Below the pieces are notes generated by a model that saw nothing but the letters and a program-made list of their open reading frames with translations, ran no database searches and was not told the DNA's origin. 64,000 nt of DNA from an uncultured Actinomycetes bacterium. GTDB taxonomy: Bacteria; Actinomycetota; Actinomycetes; Nanopelagicales; Nanopelagicaceae. Location: NCBI GenBank assembly GCA_903878415.1, contig CAIRHO010000038.1, positions 17,118-81,117 of the forward strand, written 5' to 3'. Both the position numbers and the translations under genes were made by a program. This document shows, piece by piece, positions 55,982 through 64,000 of this stretch (position 1 is the first letter of the stretch; each line of letters starts with the position of its first letter).

Positions 55982-57295
55982 GTGCTTAAATTTTCAGTAA
56001 TTGGAACTGGTTATCTTGGGGCTACTCATGCAGCCGCAATGTCCTCACTCGGTTTTGAAGTAATCGGTGTCGATGTTGAAGCAGCGAAAGTTGCTGCACT
56101 TTCAAAAGGTAAAGTTCCTTTTTACGAACCAGGTTTAGAGGAATTACTTGAACAAGAGGTTAATTCTGGACGATTGCATTTCACCACCGACATTTCCGAA
56201 ATCAAAGATTGCGATGTGCACTTTATCTGCGTCGGAACACCGCAACAAAAAGGAAGTTTGGCGGCAGATTTAACTTATGTAAATGCTGCGCTAGAAGCTG
56301 TTGCGCCACATGCTAAAAAGGGTTCGCTTGTTGTTGGTAAATCAACAGTTCCAGTTGGCACTGCGCAACGGTTATTAAATCGTTTGAAAGCTGTAAACCC
56401 CGGCGCTGATTTAGCTTGGAATCCAGAATTTTTACGAGAAGGATTTGCCGTGGAAGATACGCTGCGGCCGAATCGGTTGGTAGTTGGCGTTACAAACGAT
56501 AATGCCGAGAATATTCTTAAAGAAGTTTACGCCCAACTTCTTGAAACTGGCATCCCTTGGATTCGCGCGGATCTACCAACTTCAGAGTTGGTGAAAGTTG
56601 CGGCTAATTCATTCCTCGCGACAAAGATTTCATTCATCAACGCAATGGCGGAAGTTTGTGAAGCTGCCGAAGGAGATGTAACTGTACTTGCACGAGCAAT
56701 TGGTTATGACCCTCGGATTGGCTCGCGCTTTTTACAAGCTGGAATTGGTTTTGGCGGCGGTTGTTTACCTAAAGATATCCGCGCATTTATGGCACGCGCT
56801 GATGAATTAGGCGCGCGCCAAGCTCTAGAATTCTTACGCGAAATTGATGCAATAAATTTACGAGCAAGGCAGCGCATGATCGAACTAGTTCGAGCTGATC
56901 TCTCGGAAGATCTAAAAGGGAAACGGATCGCAGTATTAGGTGCCGCATTTAAGCCTGATAGCGATGACGTTCGAGATTCGCCAGCGTTAGATATTGCAGC
57001 CCAAATTCATGCCGCTGGGGCTGATGTAATTATTTATGATCCAAAAGCAAACGCTAATGCACAGGCAAGATTTCCTCGTTTAACTTTTGCTGTAACCGCA
57101 ACAGATTGTTTAAAAAATGCTGATTTAGTTTTGCATCTAACAGAGTGGCAAGAGTTTAAAGATTTGGATCCTGTTGCTATAAAGAAATTAGTTAAGAGCG
57201 CAATTATCATTGATGGTAGAAATCATTTAGATCGGGAAAAATGGTTAGCTGCCGGATGGAAATTTAGAGCGTTAGGTCGAACTCACCAACATTAG
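55982..57295 (+). CDS. ugd: UDP-glucose 6-dehydrogenase
   Basis: 437 aa. NAD site [10 protein letters not shown], catalytic Cys in F-G-G-G-C-L-P-K-D, and the C-terminal UDP-binding domain. It makes UDP-glucuronate, a donor for acidic glycans; a GDP-mannose dehydrogenase is less likely. GGGAG precedes GTG 55982. Shares TTAG with the convergent purE. Confidence 0.9.
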   Translation: MLKFSVIGTGYLGATHAAAMSSLGFEVIGVDVEAAKVAALSKGKVPFYEPGLEELLEQEVNSGRLHFTTDISEIKDCDVHFICVGTPQQKGSLAADLTYVNAALEAVAPHAKKGSLVVGKSTVPVGTAQRLLNRLKAVNPGADLAWNPEFLREGFAVEDTLRPNRLVVGVTNDNAENILKEVYAQLLETGIPWIRADLPTSELVKVAANSFLATKISFINAMAEVCEAAEGDVTVLARAIGYDPRIGSRFLQAGIGFGGGCLPKDIRAFMARADELGARQALEFLREIDAINLRARQRMIELVRADLSEDLKGKRIAVLGAAFKPDSDDVRDSPALDIAAQIHAAGADVIIYDPKANANAQARFPRLTFAVTATDCLKNADLVLHLTEWQEFKDLDPVAIKKLVKSAIIIDGRNHLDREKWLAAGWKFRALGRTHQH

Positions 57296-57807
57296 AAGCC
57301 AGTGCGTTGGTTCCGTTTAGTCTGCAAATTTCTACCTTTTTCAATTGCTATGTCATGTAATTTAATTGCGTAGCCATCTAATTGCGTCGCAATCGAAATA
57401 TCTGCAGCTCCGATAATTCGAAGCGCTAATAGTGCAGCATTTTTTGCATTTCCAATTCCTACAGTTGCTACGGGAATTCCGGCCGGCATTTGGACTATTG
57501 ATAAGAGCGAGTCCATGCCATCTAAAGTTTTAAGCGGAATCGGTACGCCAATTACTGGAAGCGTAGTAAGCGAAGCAATCATGCCCGGCAGATGTGCAGC
57601 ACCACCTGCACCGGCAATTATTACTTCGAAACCATTAGCTCTAGCTTGCTTTGCAAAATCCGCCATTTCGTCAGGCATTCGATGAGCCGATAGAACTTGG
57701 GCTTCAAATCTGACTTTAAATTCATCAAGAATTTCAGCGGCTTCTTGCATAATCGGCCAATCAGAATCGGAACCCATAACTAGAGCAATTCGTGAGTTAT
57801 TACTCAT
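57292..57807 (-). CDS. purE: N5-carboxyaminoimidazole ribonucleotide mutase
   Basis: 171 aa, class I PurE: G-S-D-S-D-W-P at the N-terminus, S-A-H-R-M-P and [10 protein letters not shown]. Purine synthesis, converting the PurK product to CAIR. Overlaps purK by 8 bp. Confidence 0.94.
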   Translation of the reverse strand: MSNNSRIALVMGSDSDWPIMQEAAEILDEFKVRFEAQVLSAHRMPDEMADFAKQARANGFEVIIAGAGGAAHLPGMIASLTTLPVIGVPIPLKTLDGMDSLLSIVQMPAGIPVATVGIGNAKNAALLALRIIGAADISIATQLDGYAIKLHDIAIEKGRNLQTKRNQRTGF

Positions 57808-58927
57808 CTACTGCCCCATTCATGTAATTGACTGCATGTGAAACTTCACTTTCTAAGGTTGTAAGGTTATTGCCAATCGCAGTTACGTGTCCAACTTTGC
57901 GTCCCGCTCTAACTTCTTTTCGATATTGATGTACTTTTAAGTACGGAGTCCGCGCAAAAAGGTGTAAATATGGTCGATACATATCGGTCTTCGCACCACC
58001 CAATACATTTCCCATCACGGCAAATTCAGCCCTCATTGATGTATCGCCAAGCGGAAGATCTAAAATCGCTCTTAAGTGCTGCTCAAATTGGCTAGTAACC
58101 GAACCTTCAATGCTCCAATGCCCAGAATTATGCGGTCTGGCTGCTAACTCATTAACAACAAGTTGATCATCTACAACGAATAGTTCAACCGCCATTACGC
58201 CAACTAATCCAATTACATCGGCGATCTTTAGCGCAATTTCTTGCGCGGAAACTTTTAGCGTATCCGATAAGTCTGGCGCAGGCGTAATGGTTTGAATGCA
58301 AATTCCGTCACGTTGAATTGTAAGAGTAGGCGGCCAAGTAGCGGCTTGTCCATGAGGTGAACGTGCCACCATCACCGCTATTTCAGTTGTGAACTTTAAC
58401 TTCTCCTCCAACAAAAGACTCGGCTGAATTTTTAGAATCTCTGCTAATTCGGACTCGCTACCAACAACCCAAACTCCCCGACCGTCATACCCGCCCGAAA
58501 TAGATTTAGCAATTAATGGGAATGAAATTTCAGTAGGTTTTGCGCCGGTATATAACTCCCACTTTGGACTAGGCAAATTATTTTCTTGTAGAACTTTTCG
58601 CATTTCCGCTTTATTCTGCGAGTATATAAAGGCGCTAGAGTTGGGCCGCACGGCGATCCCGTTCTCCTCCAAAACTTTAATAATTGAATTTGGAATTAAT
58701 TCATGTTCAAATGTAAGAACATCGCAACTTTTAGCAAAAGCCAATACTTGCTCTGGATTTAAGTAGTCACCAACAACATGGTCGGCAGCTATCGCTGCAG
58801 AATCATCACTTGAAGCTGCAAACAACTTTAAATTAATTCCTAGGGCAATTGCAGGAGCGATCATCATTCGCGCTAATTGGCCAGCTCCAATTACGCCTAC
58901 TGTTGGAAATTTAACGCCGCCACTCAT
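57800..58927 (-). CDS. purK: N5-carboxyaminoimidazole ribonucleotide synthase
   Basis: 375 aa, ATP-grasp enzyme. G-A-G-Q-L-A-R-M near the N-terminus, [11 protein letters not shown] and [10 protein letters not shown] are typical. It carboxylates AIR with ATP and bicarbonate before PurE. Leaderless-type promoter, divergent from gtrA. Confidence 0.94.
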   Translation of the reverse strand: MSGGVKFPTVGVIGAGQLARMMIAPAIALGINLKLFAASSDDSAAIAADHVVGDYLNPEQVLAFAKSCDVLTFEHELIPNSIIKVLEENGIAVRPNSSAFIYSQNKAEMRKVLQENNLPSPKWELYTGAKPTEISFPLIAKSISGGYDGRGVWVVGSESELAEILKIQPSLLLEEKLKFTTEIAVMVARSPHGQAATWPPTLTIQRDGICIQTITPAPDLSDTLKVSAQEIALKIADVIGLVGVMAVELFVVDDQLVVNELAARPHNSGHWSIEGSVTSQFEQHLRAILDLPLGDTSMRAEFAVMGNVLGGAKTDMYRPYLHLFARTPYLKVHQYRKEVRAGRKVGHVTAIGNNLTTLESEVSHAVNYMNGAVDE

Positions 58928-58933
58928 GCCGCA

Positions 58934-58939
58934 AGATTA
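58934..58939 (-). promoter_or_regulatory. -10 element of purK (leaderless)
   Basis: TAATCT lies 6 nt before ATG 58927. Confidence 0.55.
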
Positions 58940-58971
58940 CTTGCTGGCCAAGTAAAACGATATTTGGTGGT

Positions 58972-58977
58972 TAGACT
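58972..58977 (+). promoter_or_regulatory. -10 element of gtrA (leaderless)
   Basis: TAGACT lies 6 nt before GTG 58984. Confidence 0.5.
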
Positions 58978-58983
58978 CCACGA

Positions 58984-59412
58984 GTGATTAAGAGATTGCT
59001 CGACATTCGCCACGAGTTGATGAAATTTGGGAGCGTAGGCGCGGTTGCTTATGTAATTTCAGTTGGTGGATTCAATCTATTGGTACATATACCAAACGCA
59101 ATATTTGCGGAGAAGCCGCTAACTGGCTCAATAATCTCGGGTATTGCATCAATAATTGTGGCCTATTTCGGTAATAGGTTTTGGACTTGGCGCGATCGGC
59201 CAAAAGGAAAGATGCATCGCGAAGTCACCCTCTTCTTTGCGCTCAACCTAGTTGGGTTAGGCATTGGTACTTTAGCTCTCGCTTTTTCTAGATATGTATT
59301 AGATTTTCATTCCGCGCTTTCTGACAATATCAGCGCAAATGTGATCGGTGTTGGAATCGGCACTCTATTTAGATTTTATGCTTACCGTAAATGGGTATTT
59401 CCATCAACGTAA
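58984..59412 (+). CDS. GtrA family membrane protein
   Basis: 142 aa, four helices: F-x-x-V-G-x-x-x-Y near the N-terminus and F-G-N-R-F-W-T-W, then Y-R-K-W-V-F at the end, as in GtrA. Such proteins flip or present lipid-linked sugars. Overlaps the convergent birA by 9 bp. Confidence 0.82.
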   Translation: MIKRLLDIRHELMKFGSVGAVAYVISVGGFNLLVHIPNAIFAEKPLTGSIISGIASIIVAYFGNRFWTWRDRPKGKMHREVTLFFALNLVGLGIGTLALAFSRYVLDFHSALSDNISANVIGVGIGTLFRFYAYRKWVFPST

Positions 59413-60159
59413 GTGTGTGACATCTCCAATTGAAATTGCACTGCCATCATCAAGCAAAAGCTCGCCAACTTCACTTATTCCAAGAGCTTTTGCGGTAATT
59501 ACTTTGCCATTTCCAAGTTCCACTTTTACTTCGGTGCCGATAGTTGCAGAATACTTAATATAAGTTTCACTTATTAACTCAGCGCTGCTCGTATTCCATA
59601 ATTCTAAATTTTTCGAGATTTGAGTAAGTACTTCTGCAAGAACTAAATCCCGTTCAATTGCTTTACCCATAATTAAATTTAGTGAATCAGCGTTATCAAC
59701 TGGGAGCTCAGAGCTGTCAAAATTAACATTTATTCCAACTCCTACGATGACGCCACCATAATTACTTTCACATAAAATTCCACAGACTTTTTTCTCTCCA
59801 AAGAGAACATCATTTGGCCATTTTGTTAAAAATTCTTTGCCAGTAATTCTTGAAAGTGCTTCGGCAACCGATGCGCCGATAACAAGTGGCAACCAACCCC
59901 ATTCTGAAATAAAACGTTCGGGTTTTATAAAAGCTGAAAAAAGAATGGCACGCATTGGTGGTGCGATAAATTTACGATCCAACCTACCTCTACCGTTATT
60001 TTGAAATTCTGCAATTAGCAAATCACCATGTTGTAATGGCGAAAAATTATTTATTATTTCGCTCTGGGTTGATGTTGTTTCTGAAATTACCTTTACCCGC
60101 CAGTAGCCATTGCCGAGCACCTGTGATATTCGTTGCGGATTAAGCGGAACGTGTATCAC
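59404..60159 (-). CDS. birA: Biotin-protein ligase (no HTH domain)
   Basis: 251 aa. T-S-T-Q-S-E near 29-34, the biotinyl-AMP loop N-G-R-G-R-L-D-R-K, K-W-P-N-D-V and V-G-V-G-I-N-V-N; a small C-terminal SH3-like domain. It lacks the repressor HTH, so it only loads biotin, here probably onto AccA. It starts close to the divergent accD. Confidence 0.9.
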   Translation of the reverse strand: MIHVPLNPQRISQVLGNGYWRVKVISETTSTQSEIINNFSPLQHGDLLIAEFQNNGRGRLDRKFIAPPMRAILFSAFIKPERFISEWGWLPLVIGASVAEALSRITGKEFLTKWPNDVLFGEKKVCGILCESNYGGVIVGVGINVNFDSSELPVDNADSLNLIMGKAIERDLVLAEVLTQISKNLELWNTSSAELISETYIKYSATIGTEVKVELGNGKVITAKALGISEVGELLLDDGSAISIGDVTHLR

Positions 60160-60177
60160 TGCGCCTCATTTCCCTAG

Positions 60178-60183
60178 TACCTT
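60178..60183 (+). promoter_or_regulatory. -10 element of the accD operon (leaderless)
   Basis: TACCTT lies 6 nt before ATG 60190. Confidence 0.5.
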
Positions 60184-60189
60184 AAGCCC

Positions 60190-61761
60190 ATGACCGAAGA
60201 CATTCATACTACGGCCGGCAAGATCGAAGATCTCCGTAAGCGTTTAGATGAAGCTGTGCACGCTGGTTCTGCACGCGCAATCGAAAAACAACACGCAAAA
60301 GGGAAGATGACCGCGCGCGAGCGTATCGAAAAATTAGTTGATGATGGCTCATTTACTGAAATAGATGAATTTGCCAGACACCGTTCCGTTAACTTTGGAA
60401 TGCAAGATAGTCGACCATACGGTGATGGCGTTGTTACTGGATATGGAACTGTAGATGGTCGAACCATTGCGGTTTTCTCACAGGACTTCACAGTCATGGG
60501 CGGCAGTTTAGGTGAAGTTTATGGTGAAAAAATTGTGAAGCTTATGGACCTGGCACTTAAAAATGGAATTCCACTAATTGGAATTAATGATTCTGGTGGT
60601 GCCAGAATTCAAGAAGGCGTTGTATCCCTTGGACGTTATGGGGAAATCTTTAGAAGAAACGCAAGATCATCTGGAGTCATTCCACAAATTTCATTAATCC
60701 TTGGACCATGCGCTGGTGGTGCCGTTTACTCCCCTGCAATGACTGACTTCACGATCATGGTTAACGAAACTTCACATATGTTTATTACAGGTCCAGAAGT
60801 TATTAAAACTGTTACTGGCGAAGAAGTAGGAATGGAAGAACTTGGTGGCGCTCATACTCATAATGCCAAGACCGGAAATTCGCACTACCTGGCTGAAAAT
60901 GAAGATGACGCTATTGATTATGTAAAAGCTTTGCTCTCATATCTACCAAGTAACAATATGGATGAAGCCCCAATTTTGGCGGCAACCGAGAGCAATGAAG
61001 TTACAGCGTTAGATAAATCGCTTGATCTTTTAATCCCAGATAGTCCAAATCAACCTTACGATATTAAGAAAGTCATTGAAGCAATTTTGGATGAGTCAGA
61101 ATTCTTAGAAGTGCAATCGCTATTTGCGCCAAATATAGTTATAGGTTTTGGTCGAGTAGAAGGTCGCTCAGTTGGAGTAGTTGCGAACCAACCGCTACAA
61201 CTAGCCGGCACTCTAAATATTGATGCCAGCGAAAAAGCAGCGAGATTTGTACGAACTTGTGATGCTTATGGAATTCCAATAATTACGCTGGTAGATGTTC
61301 CTGGTTTCTTACCTGGAACAGATCAAGAATGGAATGGCATCATTCGTCGCGGTGCAAAACTACTTTACGCATATGGCGAAGCGTCCGTTCCAATGGTCAC
61401 ATTAATTACCAGAAAAGCATATGGCGGCGCTTACGATGTTATGGGATCTAAACATCTAGGTGCGGATATAAATCTTGCATGGCCAACTGCGCAAATTGCA
61501 GTAATGGGAGCGCAAGGCGCAGTAAATATTCTTTATCGAAAAGAGTTAAGTGAAGCAAAAGATCCAGAAAAACTTCGCAAGGAATTAATCGCGAATTACG
61601 AAGATACTCTTGCAAATCCATACCTAGCCGCAGAGCGTGGATTTATCGATGCCGTAATCGAGCCAAGTCAGACTCGTGGCTACATCACTAAGGCGCTACG
61701 TACACTTAGAAACAAACGCGATATTTTGCCTGCCCGAAAGCATGGAAATATTCCGCTTTAG
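60190..61761 (+). CDS. accD: Acyl-CoA carboxylase beta subunit (AccD5-like)
   Basis: 523 aa carboxyltransferase with the two crotonase-like halves: acyl-CoA-binding G-G-A-R-I-Q-E-G and C-A-G-G-A-V-Y, and the carboxybiotin half G-F-L-P-G-T-D-Q-E and [10 protein letters not shown]. It transfers CO2 to propionyl-CoA or acetyl-CoA. First gene of accD-accE-maf-accA. Confidence 0.93.
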   Translation: MTEDIHTTAGKIEDLRKRLDEAVHAGSARAIEKQHAKGKMTARERIEKLVDDGSFTEIDEFARHRSVNFGMQDSRPYGDGVVTGYGTVDGRTIAVFSQDFTVMGGSLGEVYGEKIVKLMDLALKNGIPLIGINDSGGARIQEGVVSLGRYGEIFRRNARSSGVIPQISLILGPCAGGAVYSPAMTDFTIMVNETSHMFITGPEVIKTVTGEEVGMEELGGAHTHNAKTGNSHYLAENEDDAIDYVKALLSYLPSNNMDEAPILAATESNEVTALDKSLDLLIPDSPNQPYDIKKVIEAILDESEFLEVQSLFAPNIVIGFGRVEGRSVGVVANQPLQLAGTLNIDASEKAARFVRTCDAYGIPIITLVDVPGFLPGTDQEWNGIIRRGAKLLYAYGEASVPMVTLITRKAYGGAYDVMGSKHLGADINLAWPTAQIAVMGAQGAVNILYRKELSEAKDPEKLRKELIANYEDTLANPYLAAERGFIDAVIEPSQTRGYITKALRTLRNKRDILPARKHGNIPL

Positions 61762-61774
61762 GAATAAATAGAAA

Positions 61775-61942
61775 ATGAACTTCACTGTTACTAAAGGCAC
61801 CCCAAATTCTTCTGAACTAGCTGCAATTGAGAGCGCACTCAATTCCCGAAAAGATAAACCAGTAAACAAGCGAAGTAATTGGGGTAAGCCGCAATTGCGT
61901 GGCGAGCTAATAATGGGCCGTAAGAATGTAAGCGGTAAATAA
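61775..61942 (+). CDS. accE: Acyl-CoA carboxylase epsilon subunit
   Basis: 55 aa, begins 13 bp after accD. K-G-T-P-N-S-S-E-L-A-A-I near 7-18 and a W-G-K-P end match the AccE/PccE signature, which links the AccA-AccD complex. Ends 1 bp before maf. Actinobacteria-specific. Confidence 0.85.
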   Translation: MNFTVTKGTPNSSELAAIESALNSRKDKPVNKRSNWGKPQLRGELIMGRKNVSGK

Positions 61943-61943
61943 A

Positions 61944-62567
61944 ATGAAAATAATATTGGCATCGGCTTCGCCATCTAGACGGCGTCTTTTAAATTCTGTT
62001 GGAATCGAACCAGAAATTATAGTTAGTGGCGTTAATGAAGAGCTTCCTGAATACCAGAACTTAAAGCCGGCGGAGTTGGTACTGGCACTAGCAATTGTTA
62101 AAGCTCATACCGCTAAAGCCACCTTGAACGAGCCCGCGATTGTTATTGGTTGTGACTCAACATTTGAATTCAATGGAAAATCTTTAGGAAAGCCAGAAAC
62201 GCCAGAGAACGCAATTGCTAGATGTAAAGAGCTTCGTGGAAAATCAGGAGTTTTGCACACCGGCCACTGTTTTATTGATACCGCTAAAGGTGTTGAAATA
62301 TCCGACATCGCATCTACTAAAGTGTATTTCTCCGACATGTCCGATCGCGAAATTGCAGATTATGTTGCCACTGGAGAACCACTTCAAGTAGCTGGTGGTT
62401 TTACACTTGATGGCCTAAGTGCGCCATTCATCGAACGGATTGAAGGCGAAACCAGTAATGTAATTGGGCTTTCACTGCCCTTGCTTCGCAAAACTATTAA
62501 TCATCTGGGATATGACTGGTTTGCAATTGCAAATTCCCGTTCTGTGAAATCGGAAGTTACTATCTAA
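61944..62567 (+). CDS. maf: Maf nucleotide pyrophosphatase
   Basis: 207 aa: [11 protein letters not shown] near the start, D-S-T-F-E-F, and G-G-F-T-L-D-G. Hydrolyses non-canonical or standard NTPs, usually UTP/dTTP. Its TAA overlaps the accA start by one base. Confidence 0.92.
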   Translation: MKIILASASPSRRRLLNSVGIEPEIIVSGVNEELPEYQNLKPAELVLALAIVKAHTAKATLNEPAIVIGCDSTFEFNGKSLGKPETPENAIARCKELRGKSGVLHTGHCFIDTAKGVEISDIASTKVYFSDMSDREIADYVATGEPLQVAGGFTLDGLSAPFIERIEGETSNVIGLSLPLLRKTINHLGYDWFAIANSRSVKSEVTI

Positions 62568-64000
62568 TGAAATCTGTTTTGATTGCCAACCGTGGTGAAA
62601 TCGCGGTACGAGTTGCACGAGCATGTAAAGATCATGGATTAAAAAGTATTGCTGTTTACTCTGATGAAGATCGAAACGCGCTACATGTTCAATTTGCTGA
62701 TGAAGCATTCTCTTTAGATGGAATTACTGGAGCGCAAACATATTTAAATATTCCTAAGATTATTGCAGTAGCAAAAAAATCTGGTGCAGATGCAATTCAT
62801 CCTGGATATGGATTCCTTTCCGAAAACGCAGATTTTGCAGATGCAGTTATCGCAGCAGGATTACTTTGGATTGGTCCGCCACCAGCTGCAATTCGAGCGC
62901 TCGGCGATAAAGTTTCTGCTCGTAAGATAGCGGCAAAAGTCGGCGCACCACAAGTTGCTGGAACAGCAGACCCAGTTGATTCCGCTGATGAAGTTATAGC
63001 TTTTGCCAAGGCGCATGGTTTGCCGGTAGCAATTAAAGCAGCACATGGCGGTGGCGGTCGCGGTTTAAAAGTTGCGCGCAATCTTGCAGAGATTCCAGAA
63101 CTTTTTGCATCGGCAGTGCGGGAAGCGATCAGCGGGTTTGGTCGCGGTGAATGTTTTGTTGAGCGATACCTTGATAAACCAAGACATGTTGAAACTCAAG
63201 TTCTAGTTGATCAACACGGAAATGCAATGGTTGTAAGCACTAGAGACTGTTCTTTGCAGCGGCGCCATCAGAAATTAGTTGAAGAAGCGCCAGCACCTTT
63301 CTTAACGCAAGCGCAGAATGCAGAACTTTACCGATCTAGTAAAGCAATTATGAAAGAAGCTGGTTACGTTGGAGCTGGCACATGCGAATTCTTGGTAGGA
63401 ATTGACGGCACTATCTCGTTCTTGGAAGTTAATACCCGGTTGCAAGTAGAACATCCGGTTAGTGAAGAAGTTGCTGGAATTGATTTAGTTAGAGAGCAAT
63501 TCCGAATCGCTATGGGTGAAAAAATAAAGAATGAAGATCCAATTATTCGTGGGCATTCCATAGAATTTAGAATTAATGGGGAAGATCCTGGGCGATCTTT
63601 CTTGCCAGCACCAGGCACCATCACGAAGTGGCAAGTTCCAAGTGGTCCAGGAGTTAGAGTCGATGCCGGTTTCACTTCAGGTGATGTAATTGGTGGAAAC
63701 TTTGACTCGCTTCTTGCAAAACTAATTGTTACTGGAGCAACTAGAGCCGAAGCAATTTCAAGAGCAAAACGAGCGCTAGCTGAATTCCAAGTTGAAGGTC
63801 TGGCAACTGCCCTACCATTCCATAGAGCCATTGTTGAAGATCCGGCATTTGCCGAGAACTTTAAAGTTTATACAAGTTATATAGAGAGCGAATTTGTAAA
63901 TGAAATCCCAATGTTCCAAGGTGGCACCAACACAATTTCTAATTCTGCGAAAACCGAGACCTTTATAACTGAAGTCAATGGCCATAGATTTGAAGTTTCA
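62567..64000 (+). CDS. accA: Acyl-CoA carboxylase alpha subunit (biotin carboxylase), partial
   Basis: 478 codons to the window edge; the biotinyl-carrier end is missing. Biotin carboxylase domain: N-R-G-E-I-A-V-R near 8-15, [12 protein letters not shown], the Gly-rich ATP loop A-A-H-G-G-G-G-R-G, and [11 protein letters not shown]. It carboxylates the biotin that AccD uses. AccA3-like, as Rv3285. Confidence 0.93.
   Translation, partial: MKSVLIANRGEIAVRVARACKDHGLKSIAVYSDEDRNALHVQFADEAFSLDGITGAQTYLNIPKIIAVAKKSGADAIHPGYGFLSENADFADAVIAAGLLWIGPPPAAIRALGDKVSARKIAAKVGAPQVAGTADPVDSADEVIAFAKAHGLPVAIKAAHGGGGRGLKVARNLAEIPELFASAVREAISGFGRGECFVERYLDKPRHVETQVLVDQHGNAMVVSTRDCSLQRRHQKLVEEAPAPFLTQAQNAELYRSSKAIMKEAGYVGAGTCEFLVGIDGTISFLEVNTRLQVEHPVSEEVAGIDLVREQFRIAMGEKIKNEDPIIRGHSIEFRINGEDPGRSFLPAPGTITKWQVPSGPGVRVDAGFTSGDVIGGNFDSLLAKLIVTGATRAEAISRAKRALAEFQVEGLATALPFHRAIVEDPAFAENFKVYTSYIESEFVNEIPMFQGGTNTISNSAKTETFITEVNGHRFEVS

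Overview
The window looks like a streamlined, AT-rich actinobacterial chromosome. The marker genes are actinobacterial: whiB1, whiB2, mtrAB, mshB (mycothiol), accE, and DUF3107, DUF3117, DUF3499 and DUF5719 proteins. Base composition is low-GC, spacers are very short and neighbouring stop codons often overlap. My best guess is a freshwater acI-type lineage (Nanopelagicales, e.g. Planktophila/Nanopelagicus); this is inference, since no rRNA or rhodopsin gene is present. There are no tRNA or rRNA genes, CRISPR arrays, insertion sequences or phage genes.

Layout. 1-14.6 kb is a variable part: a GH63-like glycosidase and a Gfo/Idh oxidoreductase, an E. coli-type argG, a split cytochrome b6-like cassette, hpf, a SulP permease, two TerC proteins, a LacI regulator with patB/malY, alkA and msrAB. 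14.7-34.6 kb is an actinobacterial core block (whiB1, pdtaS, cpaE/cpaB-like genes, DUF6459, secA, comF, mtrB, mtrA, sahH, manB, DUF3499, DUF5719, a large GT2, whiB2, a sugar nucleotidyltransferase, dapC) whose order resembles M. tuberculosis Rv3219-Rv3264. lpqB is absent from it and hpf has moved. 34.6-37.2 kb (ferredoxin, GNAT, small membrane protein, mshB) resembles Rv1170-Rv1178. 37.3-50.8 kb combines Rv3208/Rv3208A-like genes with an Rv1201-Rv1232-like block (mgtE-like, DUF1003, mrp, tatB, htrA, O-methyltransferase, DUF3117, LOG, dapD), without sigE-rseA. 50.8-57.3 kb is an envelope glycan cluster (SpoIID, ABC exporter, GT2, LCP, UDP-glucose dehydrogenase). 57.3-64 kb has purK-purE, gtrA, birA and the acyl-CoA carboxylase set accD-accE-maf-accA, as in Rv3275c-Rv3285. 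Locus correspondences are from memory.

How genes work together: dapC and dapD belong to the succinylase route to lysine and peptidoglycan; manB, the nucleotidyltransferase, GT2s, ABC exporter, LCP and Ugd serve surface glycans; secA, tatB and htrA handle export and envelope quality; msrAB and mshB handle thiol and oxidative stress; accD/E/A with birA form a biotin-dependent carboxylase.

Most notable signals: (1) at least 18 genes have a TANNNT hexamer exactly 6-7 nt before the start codon, pointing to pervasive leaderless transcription and fixing many starts; (2) a perfect 18-bp inverted repeat whose loop holds such a -10 element (3533-3574); (3) pepA carries a one-base frameshift near 45886; (4) dapC has no ATG/GTG/TTG start; (5) a small ORF with a good ribosome site overlaps the start of whiB1; (6) a three-gene cytochrome b6-like cassette with an unrecognised partner; (7) clustered operator half-sites before the LacI gene.
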